Shown piece by piece: positions 46,143 to 53,821 of a stretch of DNA of 64,000 nt (its first letter is position 1; every line of letters starts with the position of its first letter). A model generated the notes under the pieces. The model did not search any database and was not told where the DNA came from. It was given only the letters and a program-made list of their open reading frames with translations. The position numbers were made by a program, and so were the translations under genes. The DNA comes from Zygaena filipendulae (lineage: Eukaryota; Arthropoda; Insecta; Lepidoptera; Zygaenidae), in assembly GCA_907165275.2 (NCBI GenBank), contig OU015673.1, positions 3,363,001 through 3,427,000 on the forward strand, given 5' to 3'.

Positions 46143-46154
46143 TCACCGTAAACT

Positions 46155-46425
46155 ACTATAGGGGTACAAAGAAGGACATTGAGTACTTTTTTCCCGCAAC
46201 CTCCGAAATTACCGCGGATGAAATCGCGGGGGACAGCTAGTATTATATAAAAATTAATCCCTATTTCCCTTGGTCACGGTATCACGCGTGAACGGCTGAA
46301 CCAATTTCACTATTTTTTTTTTGTTGTGTTTGTTATTGTAAGGAAAACGAGAATATGAAAGAGATTTGGAGTTCCTGCGGAAATTCCGAAACTCACGTGG
46401 ATGAAACCGCGGGGCACAGCTAGTT
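46155..46425 (+). mobile_element. Two further Helitron-like copies in tandem
   Basis: The first (to 46239) ends GATGAAATCGCGGGGGACAG and CTAG. The second (46244-46424) begins AAAAATTAATCCCTATTTCC and ends GATGAAACCGCGGGGCACAG and CTAG. With the copy before them they form a head-to-tail run. Confidence 0.7.
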
Positions 46426-46899
46426 ATCTATACAAATATTAATACAAGATAACTAGAGTAAAAACAAAATACAATAATATAATTAGTTGTAGGTGCTACG
46501 CCACGCCATTGCTGTTCTGGCAAGTAGGTTAAGCGCAAGAAAGCGTCAGAGAGTTGCGAACTATCCATATGATGATGCGCCGAGTGCCGGTTGCTATTTG
46601 CAGGCTACTCTATACAGCCAATGTTTTAAAATAATTAATATTAATGGCTAGACGTTTCCGGTAGATTCCACCGGTGTAGATTTTTAACTGTCCATACAAA
46701 CTTAAAACTCCCATTTCAATCCTCTCGGGAGAGATTTTCAACTTAAACCGACAAAAACAGTCCTAAGTATCGACGATCTATGTTCTCTTTGGTTTGATGC
46801 ATTTTTTGTGAATATTCTGTTCCTATCAAATTTCCCTTGAAAAATAGCTTCTAGCATTGACCGCCACTTGCCAAGTATTTAATTTATATACCATGCTAG

Positions 46900-47095
46900 C
46901 TAGCTGTTCCCCGCGGTTTCGCCCGTGTGAGTTTCGGAATCCCCGCAGGATTTCCAAAGTAGCCTAATTTACTTTTTATATATAACATCAGCTAATTAGC
47001 AGTGAAAGTTCCGTCAAAATCGGTCCAGCCGTTCATGCGAGATAATGTGATCAAGGAAAATAGGGATCCATTTTTATAAATAGGTGTAGATTATA
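46900..47095 (-). mobile_element. Helitron-like repeat, reverse
   Basis: CTAGCTGTTCCCCGCGGTTTC, then CAAAATCGGTCCAGCCGTTC and ATTTTTATAAATAGGTGTAG. It resembles the 46244 subfamily in its 5' AAATAGGGATCC. Confidence 0.75.
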
Positions 47096-47251
47096 TTGTA
47101 ACCTACCACAATTTGAAAATACCTTCTTATCTCTATTAGAAAAACGACAAAGTGTTCCTTAAAAAAGTTCCTAAAGTGCGCATTTTAAGTCTTTGGGTGG
47201 GACAAAAGGTTTCATAAAGATACAAAGACCCCGATTGAGTTAGCTCTTCAT

Positions 47252-47427
47252 AATCCTACTAATATTATAAATGTGAAAGTGTGGATGTTTGGATGTTTGT
47301 TACTCAATCACGCAAGAACGGCTGAACGGATTTGGATGAAATTTGGCATTACATAGGGTACTTTTTATCCCGGAATTCCCACGGGAACTCTGAAATTACC
47401 GCGGGTGAAACCGCGGGGTACAGCTAG
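47252..47427 (+). mobile_element. Complete Helitron-like repeat
   Basis: TCCTACTAATATTATAAATG start and GTGAAACCGCGGGGTACAG with CTAG end. This is the best-preserved 5' end in the window, including the leading TC. Confidence 0.88.
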
Positions 47428-47429
47428 TA

Positions 47430-48236
47430 TTTTAATAATATTTAATATCACCAGCATACACAAACACAGCAGCACAGCATTGGGTCCAGTTGTCTACAAG
47501 AAAACTAATTCAATCGCAAACGAGACTGAAAATTTCTGTAATTGTAATTTTGAATTTCTGCGGCATAGTGACCCGATTTTGCTATAGAAGCCTACATAAA
47601 AAAATTAAAAAACGAAAAAAAAAATCCTTTTTGTTATCCATGGTTGATATTAGCTCCGGGATAATAAGTTACTCAGGGGTTCTTTAATTTTGTATCGGTG
47701 GAAGAAATTTTAGAATCGGCTCCAATATTTTCCGAGATTACTCACAGACCAGTTTTCCCTTTTTAAGTCTTTATAAGTATTTTATATGTAGTTATAAATT
47801 TATAATGTAACAGAATACCTACACATAAATATATTTTATGTGTAAGGTACTCTGTCGTTTCACAACCTATCTACCTACACTTACTTACCTCTATATTTAC
47901 AGTCTAAATTAGAAATGTCAAAGTCAACGAACTGCGAATGGAGGGGAACGTTTCTAGCGCTCGAGCGAGTGAAAGGTTTACGCGGAAAATGCATTTCCGG
48001 GCGGTGGAAATTGTTTTATCGATAATGAAATTATTCTAATGCTAGTGCATGACTGACATTATCATACAAAGCCAGTTGGTCCAAAACAACTACAAATACC
48101 AAATATACCTTAGATACATTAAAAAATTCATGTTGCTAATACTGTCGCTTTTCTAAACAAACCAGAATAAATAAATATTTATATACAATATACATATTTA
48201 CGTAAATTCAAATATTAATCACAAAAATTGTTATCG
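47430..48236. other. Intergenic DNA, no firm gene
   Basis: Frames at 47405-47687 begin in the preceding repeat and lack motifs. No exon seen. Confidence 0.5.
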
Positions 48237-48237
48237 T

Positions 48238-48312
48238 GATACGGGGATCCAACCCGTGACACCTGTGACCTGACGCAGTATTCAAGTTTGTTAATCACTA
48301 GGTCGCCAGTCA
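48238..48312 (-). mobile_element. tRNA-derived SINE head, eroded
   Basis: On the minus strand, ACTGGCGACCTAGTGATTA is A-box-like and GGGTTGGATCCCCG is B-box-like, at about tRNA spacing. No intact tRNA fold is supported. Confidence 0.5.
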
Positions 48313-48639
48313 GTCTATTGTAATTAAATCTGACTTAAGACTGACTTAAGTCTTTATAATGCATACGGTCGTTGGAAAGTTACTGACAGATCTAGTAACT
48401 TCTGAACGACTTGACCCATTGAGGTCATGTTTGCCCAAAATATTTGTTTCGTTATGACGACGAGGGTTCATTCATCTTTACATTAGGTATATATGTATTT
48501 TGATAACTAATCCACATACAACACATTAATCGTAGAATTTATTTAACATTGGGCAGAAAATTAAAGTCGTAAAACTGGTATTTTAATTTTAAATATTTAA
48601 TTAATAAAATTAATAAGAATTAATCATTAAAACTAAGAC

Positions 48640-49227
48640 AACTGAAAGTGTATTAATATAACAGTCTTCTAATTTGCGAGGAGTTTGATTGTATTTTTGA
48701 CCAAAGAATTTATTAACATTAAGTTTTAATTAAGTAGGTAACAAAAAGTTATCAAATTTTTATTTATCAAAATTATTTACGATTGAAGTCACAAGAATTA
48801 CAGTAAGTATAATTTATTAAATATTAACTAAAGTATTAAAGGTAATCCCAATCTAGTTGAATTTTCTCAAACCCTTCATAATCTTGTAAGATACTAGCAA
48901 TTCCCTCGCGGTTTCACCCACGGTAATTTCGGAGTTCCTGCGGGAATTTCAATTTTTGACAATTTTTTTTCCCTTTGACACTCCCGTTCTGTTGGTAAAA
49001 GAATTTTAAAGTAGTAGTTCAGTAGATCCAGAGATTACCCCTTACAACGTCACAAACTCACAAACTTTACCTCTTTATAATATTAGAAAAGATAATAAAA
49101 ATGAATTATTGATTAAAATCTTAGAAAACATTAATGAATACCCAGTAAACATTACAGTCTTTGGTTTCTAATTACACTATTACAATTAATAATATGAAAA
49201 TGATATAATTCAACAAGTATTATTAGA
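48640..49227 (-). other. Probable 3' UTR / downstream block of unit 2
   Basis: ACAGTCTTCTAA (48661) and ACAGTCTTTGG (49154) match sites downstream of unit 3 at 52119 and 52471, so the duplicated block extends past the coding part. A minus-strand AATAAA lies at 48709-48714. The block is interrupted by a reverse Helitron-like repeat. Confidence 0.6.
48891..49095 (-). mobile_element. Helitron-like repeat within unit 2 3' region
   Basis: CTAGCAATTCCCTCGCGGTTTC start, ATTACCCCTTACAACGTCAC, and CTTTACCTCTTTATAATATT end. Its interior matches the copy at 61320-61535. It is absent from the paralogous unit 3 region. Confidence 0.75.
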
Positions 49228-49335
49228 CTAATATTGTATTGGTTTTCTTTTCTTTCTGTTTGCTGGTATTTCACGACTAATAGTTAATCTACTGAGAAGG
49301 TAAATTCTATTGCAAAGAAAGACTGACGCAACCAT
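49228..49335 (-). CDS. Basic 35-residue final ORF of unit 2
   Basis: It begins MVASVFLCNRIYLLSRL and continues TISREIPANRKKRKPIQY before TAG. It lacks LDPTG and is strongly basic at the C-terminus. The paralogue at 52521-52631 shares ISRE[IV]PANRKKRK with mostly synonymous codon differences, which argues for translation and selection. It lies about 390 nt after the last intact micropeptide ORF. Confidence 0.78.
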   Translation of the reverse strand: MVASVFLCNRIYLLSRLTISREIPANRKKRKPIQY

Positions 49336-49593
49336 ATTTTAAACAATGAATATTGTAGAATAAATTGAAATGCAGAAATTGATCACATTAAACTGTCTTA
49401 CAAAATTTCATTAGATTAGAAATTTAATGACCATTTTTAAACACATTTCTATATCATATAATATTGTTATTATTGTATATGTATATTAATGTTATTTAAA
49501 TATTATTACTTATGTGGTAAGTAGCAAGAAATATTTATGTAAATTGTTATTTTATAAAAAAAATTTAGTCCTTCATTGAAATATCAACAAAAT

Positions 49594-49657
49594 ATCTCCT
49601 AAACGCTGTCAGATCAATTCGTCAATAATACACCCTCTTTAGGAATTAAGAACAATG
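49594..49657 (-). pseudogene. One or two eroded micropeptide copies
   Basis: TTCTTAATTCCTAAAGAGG and GTGTATTATTGA (49622-49657) align with a F-L-D-P-T-E-V-Y pattern if one inserted base is ignored, but the ATG is broken (ATTG). GATCTGACAGCGTTTA next to it may be a second remnant. Confidence 0.45.
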
Positions 49658-49727
49658 TTTTTTAAATTTTAAAATAAACCTAAACAATTAGTAGTAAACA
49701 ATCCATCAGGATGAATTGTTTTTATTT

Positions 49728-49763
49728 TTAATACAGACCCGTCAGATCTAAAACGATAAACAT
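49728..49763 (-). CDS. Micropeptide MFIVLDLTGLY (diverged)
   Basis: 11 residues plus TAA. It keeps the GLY end but has P to L inside the motif, as does the copy at 49826, so the change predates their separation or arose twice. Confidence 0.65.
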   Translation of the reverse strand: MFIVLDLTGLY

Positions 49764-49774
49764 CCTACTTGCTT

Positions 49775-49800
49775 TCAATAAAAAATCTGTAATCAGGTTT
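49775..49800 (-). pseudogene. Eroded micropeptide copy
   Basis: CCTGATTACAGATTTTTTA with TTGA aligns with the LDLTD-Y pattern after a 2-nt loss; the reading frame and start are gone. Confidence 0.4.
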
Positions 49801-49825
49801 AATCTGATGCAAAATACAAATGTCA

Positions 49826-49861
49826 TTAATAAATATCGGTAAGATCAAGGGCGAAAGTCAT
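49826..49861 (-). CDS. Micropeptide MTFALDLTDIY (diverged)
   Basis: 11 residues plus TAA. The motif has changed at two places (P to L, G to D), so signalling activity is uncertain. Frame, start and stop remain intact. Confidence 0.65.
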   Translation of the reverse strand: MTFALDLTDIY

Positions 49862-49943
49862 CGTGAAAAAAACAAATAAAACTATTTAAAAACTTAACCA
49901 ACAATAAAACACTTAGCAATAAATAGAAAGTTTACCTATATTT

Positions 49944-49976
49944 TCAGTAAATTCCAGTCGGATCCAACACGAACAT
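49944..49976 (-). CDS. Micropeptide MFVLDPTGIY
   Basis: Fourth ORF, 10 residues plus TGA, only 24 nt after the third stop. It differs from its neighbour by one conservative residue. Confidence 0.9.
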   Translation of the reverse strand: MFVLDPTGIY

Positions 49977-50000
49977 GATGCACCACAGATTGAAAACTTT

Positions 50001-50033
50001 TCAGTAAATACCAGTTGGGTCAAGAATGAACAT
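50001..50033 (-). CDS. Micropeptide MFILDPTGIY
   Basis: Third ORF, 10 residues plus TGA, start context CAAAATG with A at -3, the form most copies of units 2 and 3 share. Confidence 0.9.
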   Translation of the reverse strand: MFILDPTGIY

Positions 50034-50119
50034 TTTGACTTTTCAGGATTTTTCTTCTTCTTTTACTTTTAAATAAACGATTTTAGTTTATTTATATGCG
50101 CCGTCGAAAATCTTCCGGG

Positions 50120-50152
50120 TCAATAAATGCCAGTTGGATCCAATAGGAGCAT
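50120..50152 (-). CDS. Micropeptide MLLLDPTGIY
   Basis: Second ORF, 10 residues plus TGA, 81 nt after the first stop. Confidence 0.9.
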   Translation of the reverse strand: MLLLDPTGIY

Positions 50153-50233
50153 TTCGGTGTAAATATTTAGCCTTTGATTTTTCAAATTGGAGGAAAAATA
50201 TTCTTCCGTTTAAACTTCACAAGCGTTTCCTTC

Positions 50234-50266
50234 TTAATAAATACCAGTAGGATCTAAAGCATCCAT
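50234..50266 (-). CDS. Micropeptide MDALDPTGIY
   Basis: First ORF of unit 2, 10 residues plus TAA, start context ATCATGG with A at -3. Confidence 0.9.
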   Translation of the reverse strand: MDALDPTGIY

Positions 50267-50360
50267 GATTGTAATGAAATGTCAATGTACAATATCGATC
50301 TTGTTTACGTCAAATCGAGAGTGAGCCCGGTCAAAGCCGCCACCGACGAGTGCACTATGA

Positions 50361-50412
50361 AGCGTTTGTCGAATGACTGGATGCGTGCGGATCCACGTGC
50401 CATACATTTATA
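50361..50412 (-). promoter_or_regulatory. Core promoter of unit 2 (TATA, CACGTG)
   Basis: On the minus strand TATAAATG (50412-50405) is followed by CACGTG (50399-50394) and CATCCAGTC, then ATTCGACAAACGCT. The A of CCAGTC (50378), an initiator-like site, is 34 nt from the TATA start. The first ATG is 112 nt downstream. The same order and spacing are found at unit 3. CACGTG is a bHLH-type E-box, but it lies between TATA and start. Confidence 0.7.
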
Positions 50413-51720
50413 CAGCCCCATTTTTCGAGTAAATTTTTTGCCACTTTATAGTACCGGGAAGCCGGGAAGCTTTTTTACCCGGCCCCATCCTATAGCGATG
50501 TTGCAGCTAAAAAAGAAATAAGTTTTAATAGAAGCGAAAGATCACCGACTCACTGACTTAACACGAAATCTATAGAAAACTAGACCTATGAAGCTGAAAT
50601 ATGACAGGTTCATAAGTAGGAAACGTCAGCTTAGATAGGATTTCACGGAGTTCCCGCGGGAATCCCCAAATATAACGCGGGTTAAACCGCAGAGAACAGG
50701 CATCTAGCGCTTTTACGTTTATGATTGTAGTGGTTTTAGATTATTAAAATATTGTGGCTGTTTTATTTGTTCTGCGCTATAAATTTTAAGCTATCATTTA
50801 ATTAGAATTTATAGGTATAAAATTCTATCTAAAACGTAGGTATAGTTTTATTAACACGATATCAATTTCAAAAGAATTTGCTATTTGTTTTCTAAAATAC
50901 GTACGAAATAAACTTGAAGACGGCTATACGGATTTGAATTTAACTAATTTATTTATTTAAGCTAGGCTAGCTTAGGCGGACTTCAGGCCATAATGTCATT
51001 CTCTACCAGTCAACCTTCACGATGTTCAGATGTCTAGTGTCTCCCATATGTATTATGTTACGGTTAACGTGATAAATACGTGAATAATAAATAATAATTA
51101 CCGGGATTTATTAATAACTCACGCACAACTCGGTAAAAGTCATTAATTTATCTTATTCACTGGCGGTACATTCTTCCATACAAGCCCAAAAGCCCGGACT
51201 GCCTATAGCGGAAACACTTGCTACAGAATATCAAATATTTTAAAAATTATATCTTTTTAAAGTTTATAAGTATAAATACTTATTAAAATATTTGATACTT
51301 GGCTACTTGACTACTACGGCTTGGATGGAGGTACCGCCACTGATCTTATTAACTTTGCTATGTACATATCAATGTGGACTCCATAATAAGATGCAGAGCA
51401 AATCGAATTCTAGATTATTAGGTTAGGTTTGAACCTACTGAACCGACTTTTATCTTTTAAAAAGACCACGGAGTTTCGCAAAGCTGAGTTCCTATTTTAT
51501 GTGTGCACTATTTTATTTGTCTTTGACGCATCGCCAGCCGCTGCGCGCTCGCGCTGCCGCGACACGCTCGTTACGCTCGCTCGGCTCGCGGGTCGTGGTT
51601 AGCAGTACAAACTCAACCTTGCCTACCGTACGTCGTAGATCCGCACTAATTTTCAGGCTCCCTCGGCAACTCGTTGTGTCGGCATATAAAATATCAAATG
51701 TAATCTGCTATCGGTGAAGT
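50413..51720. other. Spacer between units 2 and 3
   Basis: It holds a Helitron-like 3' fragment (50640-50703, ending AACCGCAGAGAACAGGC) and a CpG-rich patch at 51525-51620 with GCTCGCGCTGCCGCG. No gene is supported; the plus frames at 50279-50521 and 51499-51717 are composition effects. Confidence 0.5.
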
Positions 51721-51724
51721 GATT

Positions 51725-51803
51725 TTTAATTCTGTTCCTAGGGATCGAACCTGCGACACGTGGCATGGCACTCAGAATCACTTACCACTACACCAACGAT
51801 GCT
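51725..51803 (-). mobile_element. tRNA-derived SINE head
   Basis: On the minus strand GTTGGTGTAGTGGTAAG is a good A box and GCAGGTTCGATCCC a near-perfect B box, about 35 nt apart. The cloverleaf stems do not close well, so a SINE is more likely than a tRNA gene. Confidence 0.65.
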
Positions 51804-52089
51804 GTCATTAGTGTACCTACTTATTTTTTTTAAGCATCACATTGTTAATCTAAGTCACCGTTTAATATAAAACTTATAATTTTTAAGTTTTCCTATAGAG
51901 CATAATAATATGTATTATGATCCTCTTCTAAAGATGAAAATGACAAACTAGCTGCAATGGATGCTCTAATACGGGGAAACTACGTGGTAAACTTCGTGCG
52001 CCTAGGTTCCTATATGAATTAGCGTTGTGGGTAAAAATTCAAAGACACAGGTATTAAATATTCAAAAGATTTAATCAACAAAAATAAGT

Positions 52090-52520
52090 GACATTTAGCC
52101 AAAAAGAGTATTAAACTAACAGTCTTCTAAAATTACAAGAGTATATTTTTATTTTGCTGAAAATTTTATATTAAAATTAAAAATGCATTTTACATTTAAA
52201 ATAAATTAAAGTTAAATAATTATACTTAATTACACCAAAAGTTCTGCGTTACCAGACAAGAAGTTAACGGATGTTTAGTTTAGAATTGAAGTCACATTAA
52301 ATAAATTATAGAGTTTCAATTAATATATTCAATAAATAAATATGTACCTAAATTAATAAAGGTAACTTCAACTAAGCTAAATTGAACATTGTCTAGAAAA
52401 CATTAAAGTCTTCAAAGTTGTAATATAACATCAGACTTAAAAAACATTAAAGAATGCGTAATAGACATTCACAGTCTTTGGCTCCTATTTACACTATTAC
52501 ATTACTTTTTACAAATTATA
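52090..52520 (-). other. Probable 3' UTR of unit 3
   Basis: ACAGTCTTTGG (52471) and ACAGTCTTCT (52119) match sites downstream of unit 2. A minus-strand AATAAA is at 52148-52153, roughly 370 nt past the basic ORF. Confidence 0.55.
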
Positions 52521-52631
52521 TTACATTAGAATAGGTATTAGTTTTCTTTTCTTTCTATTAGCTGGTACCTCCCGACTGATAGAAATTAATCTACGGCGAA
52601 GATAAATGCAACGGAAGCCTGTAGAAACCAT
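52521..52631 (-). CDS. Basic 36-residue final ORF of unit 3
   Basis: It opens MVSTGFRCIYLRRRL, has ISISREVPANRKKRKLIP and ends in TAA. Against the unit 2 copy the core differs by codons CGT/CGG, GAA/GAG, GCA/GCT and AAC/AAT, all silent. The C-terminal Arg/Lys cluster resembles a nuclear or nucleolar signal, but such a short basic peptide could act otherwise. Confidence 0.78.
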   Translation of the reverse strand: MVSTGFRCIYLRRRLISISREVPANRKKRKLIPILM

Positions 52632-52694
52632 GTCTAAAACAAATTACTTAGAACTAATAAATGCGTAAATTAATCTAAATAAACCATATATTAT

Positions 52695-52727
52695 TTACAC
52701 TTCATTAGGATCCAAAGACAATCACAT
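52695..52727 (-). pseudogene. Eroded micropeptide copy, nonsense codons
   Basis: It has an ATG directly followed by TGA, then TTGTCTTTGGATCCTAATGA (L-S-L-D-P-N-E), with the final tyrosine changed to a stop. The length in codons is still that of an intact copy. Confidence 0.7.
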
Positions 52728-52781
52728 TTATAATTTGACGATGCTGGATTAAAAAAATATAGATCTATAGTTTTCTCATTA

Positions 52782-52805
52782 CTAATAGACCTCTGTGTAC
52801 CACTT
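52782..52805 (-). pseudogene. Eroded micropeptide 3' half
   Basis: ACAGAGGTCTATTAG keeps T-E-V-Y-stop; the Leu-Asp-Pro part and start are gone. Confidence 0.5.
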
Positions 52806-52839
52806 TGATAAGTTGGTGAAAATCATAAAATTCCCAACC

Positions 52840-52875
52840 CTAATACACACCCGTGGGGTCTAAACTGAACAACAT
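52840..52875 (-). CDS. Micropeptide MLFSLDPTGVY
   Basis: Last intact micropeptide ORF of unit 3; 11 residues plus TAG. Confidence 0.9.
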   Translation of the reverse strand: MLFSLDPTGVY

Positions 52876-52894
52876 TTTTGTTTTTGAAATTAAT

Positions 52895-52913
52895 AAAAAA
52901 AAAAAAAAAAAAA
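52895..52913. repeat. 19-base homopolymer between two ORFs
   Basis: Nineteen A on the plus strand, i.e. a T/U run in the transcript, in the 38-nt gap between two micropeptide ORFs. It may be an artefact-prone or length-variable site. Confidence 0.85.
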
Positions 52914-52949
52914 TTAGTAAACTCCAGTGGGATCCAAAGTCAACAACAT
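52914..52949 (-). CDS. Micropeptide MLLTLDPTGVY
   Basis: 11 residues plus TAA, intact despite lying between eroded copies; start context AAAATGT. Confidence 0.9.
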   Translation of the reverse strand: MLLTLDPTGVY

Positions 52950-52969
52950 TTTGAACATAAAAACTTAAG

Positions 52970-52998
52970 CACCTAGTCGGATCTAAAGTGATAAATAT
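52970..52998 (-). pseudogene. Eroded micropeptide copy, start lost
   Basis: ATATTTATCACTTTAGATCC reads as I-F-I-T-L-D-P with ATG changed to ATA. After CCGACT the G-X-Y-stop part is replaced by AGGTGCTTAAG. Confidence 0.7.
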
Positions 52999-53033
52999 TT
53001 CGGTACACAATTTTTTTTAAACCAAAGATAATA

Positions 53034-53070
53034 TCAATAAACTTCCGTAGGACAAGTAAAAAAAAAACAT
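53034..53070 (-). pseudogene. Eroded micropeptide copy with frameshift
   Basis: The end CCTACGGAAGTTTATTGA still spells PTEVY, but the Leu-Asp codons are damaged and the ATG lies out of frame behind a run of T. Confidence 0.7.
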
Positions 53071-53087
53071 AAACTTAATTACCGTAA

Positions 53088-53123
53088 TTAGTACACTTCT
53101 GTAGGATCTAGAGTGATGAACAT
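53088..53123 (-). CDS. Micropeptide MFITLDPTEVY
   Basis: 11 residues plus TAA; glutamate form combined with the valine ending. Confidence 0.88.
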   Translation of the reverse strand: MFITLDPTEVY

Positions 53124-53166
53124 TTTGCAAATTTAAAAATACACAAAACAAAAATAGGAAAAATTC

Positions 53167-53202
53167 TCAGTAGATTTCAGTAGGGTCTAAAGTGAGCAAC
53201 AT
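53167..53202 (-). CDS. Micropeptide MLLTLDPTEIY
   Basis: 11 residues plus TGA, 34 nt after the preceding stop; second EIY form in this unit. Confidence 0.88.
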   Translation of the reverse strand: MLLTLDPTEIY

Positions 53203-53236
53203 ATTTTATAAAATCAAAAATAAACCAATAACGTAC

Positions 53237-53272
53237 CTAGTACACTCCAGTAGGATCTAGAGAGAAAACCAT
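53237..53272 (-). CDS. Micropeptide MVFSLDPTGVY
   Basis: 11 residues plus TAG, start context AAAATGG. Confidence 0.9.
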   Translation of the reverse strand: MVFSLDPTGVY

Positions 53273-53349
53273 TTTGCTAAATAGGAAAATTACAGTTCAG
53301 TATGTTTCATGTTATGTGTTCTGTGAAATTTCATGAAATGTCAAATAGT

Positions 53350-53385
53350 CTAATAAATTTCAGTAGGATCGAGAGTGAAAGCCAT
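53350..53385 (-). CDS. Micropeptide MAFTLDPTEIY
   Basis: 11 residues plus TAG. Glutamate replaces glycine, as in the last ORF of unit 1. Confidence 0.88.
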   Translation of the reverse strand: MAFTLDPTEIY

Positions 53386-53467
53386 ACTGATTCAATTATT
53401 AAAAAACACGAAAAAATAAATTGGATTTGATAAATCAATATTGACACTTTTCACTTGAAGTCTATCT

Positions 53468-53500
53468 TCAGTACACTCCTGTGGGGTCTAAAACGAACAT
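53468..53500 (-). CDS. Micropeptide MFVLDPTGVY, copy b
   Basis: 10 residues plus TGA; 166 nt after copy a, the widest gap in the unit. Confidence 0.93.
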   Translation of the reverse strand: MFVLDPTGVY

Positions 53501-53666
53501 TTTGATGCACTTTGCAAATTTTCTTCAATATATTCAAATCTCGTGGCCGAAGCACGTAACGATAGAAGCTGGAATACTTCAGTCGAAACCAATTTAATAA
53601 TTTGGATTAATTTCTTCTTTTTTTTCTGATTTAAAAAAAGAATTTCTTGGATAAAAATATCCTAAG

Positions 53667-53699
53667 TTAATAAACGCCAGTAGGGTCCAGCACAAACAT
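53667..53699 (-). CDS. Micropeptide MFVLDPTGVY, copy a
   Basis: 10 residues plus TAA. It encodes exactly the same peptide as 53468-53500 although eight of ten codons differ, all synonymously. Confidence 0.93.
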   Translation of the reverse strand: MFVLDPTGVY

Positions 53700-53788
53700 T
53701 TTGAAGCACTGACGAATTGAACTTGGTAATTTGAAGAAAAATATTCGTATCGTCTTATTGAGATATTTGCTTCACGACTTTTTCTTAT

Positions 53789-53821
53789 TCAATAAATGCC
53801 AGTTGGATCCAAAGTCTTCAT
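53789..53821 (-). CDS. Micropeptide MKTLDPTGIY
   Basis: First ORF of unit 3, 10 residues plus TGA, start context ACCATGA. The equivalent first ORF of unit 2 also ends LDPTGIY. Confidence 0.92.
   Translation of the reverse strand: MKTLDPTGIY

Larger units (their letters stand above)
49228..50266 (-). other. mlpt-like micropeptide locus, unit 2 (paralogue)
   Basis: Reading from the promoter side there are four LDPTGIY ORFs, a LDLTDIY ORF, an eroded copy, a LDLTGLY ORF, further eroded copies and a basic 35-residue ORF. Gaps between intact micropeptide ORFs are 24-86 nt, much looser than unit 1. The peptides are 10-11 residues against 10-13 in unit 1. Units 2 and 3 share promoter, basic ORF and 3' blocks, so they arose by a duplication of about 2 kb. 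Function is inferred from the motif: likely ligands for the same Ubr3-dependent processing of Shavenbaby, perhaps at another time or place. Confidence 0.88.
52521..53821 (-). other. mlpt-like micropeptide locus, unit 3 (expanded)
   Basis: Thirteen micropeptide positions can be read: nine intact and four eroded, then a basic 36-residue ORF. In transcript order the intact endings are GIY, GVY, GVY, EIY, GVY, EIY, EVY, GVY and GVY. Spacing of intact ORFs is mostly 34-166 nt. Nearly all start codons have CAAAATG or another A at -3. This is three times the number of LDPTGXY ORFs in the fly gene, and with units 1 and 2 gives 18 intact LDPT[GE]XY ORFs here. It may act as a dosage amplifier of one signal, with decay of surplus copies. 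That role is inference. Confidence 0.9.

Noticed and set aside
50279..50521. 80-codon plus frame
   Set aside because: Antisense to the unit 2 leader and promoter, the paralogous place to the previous item.
51725..51803. tRNA gene on the minus strand
   Set aside because: A and B boxes are good but acceptor and anticodon stems do not pair convincingly; called a SINE head instead.
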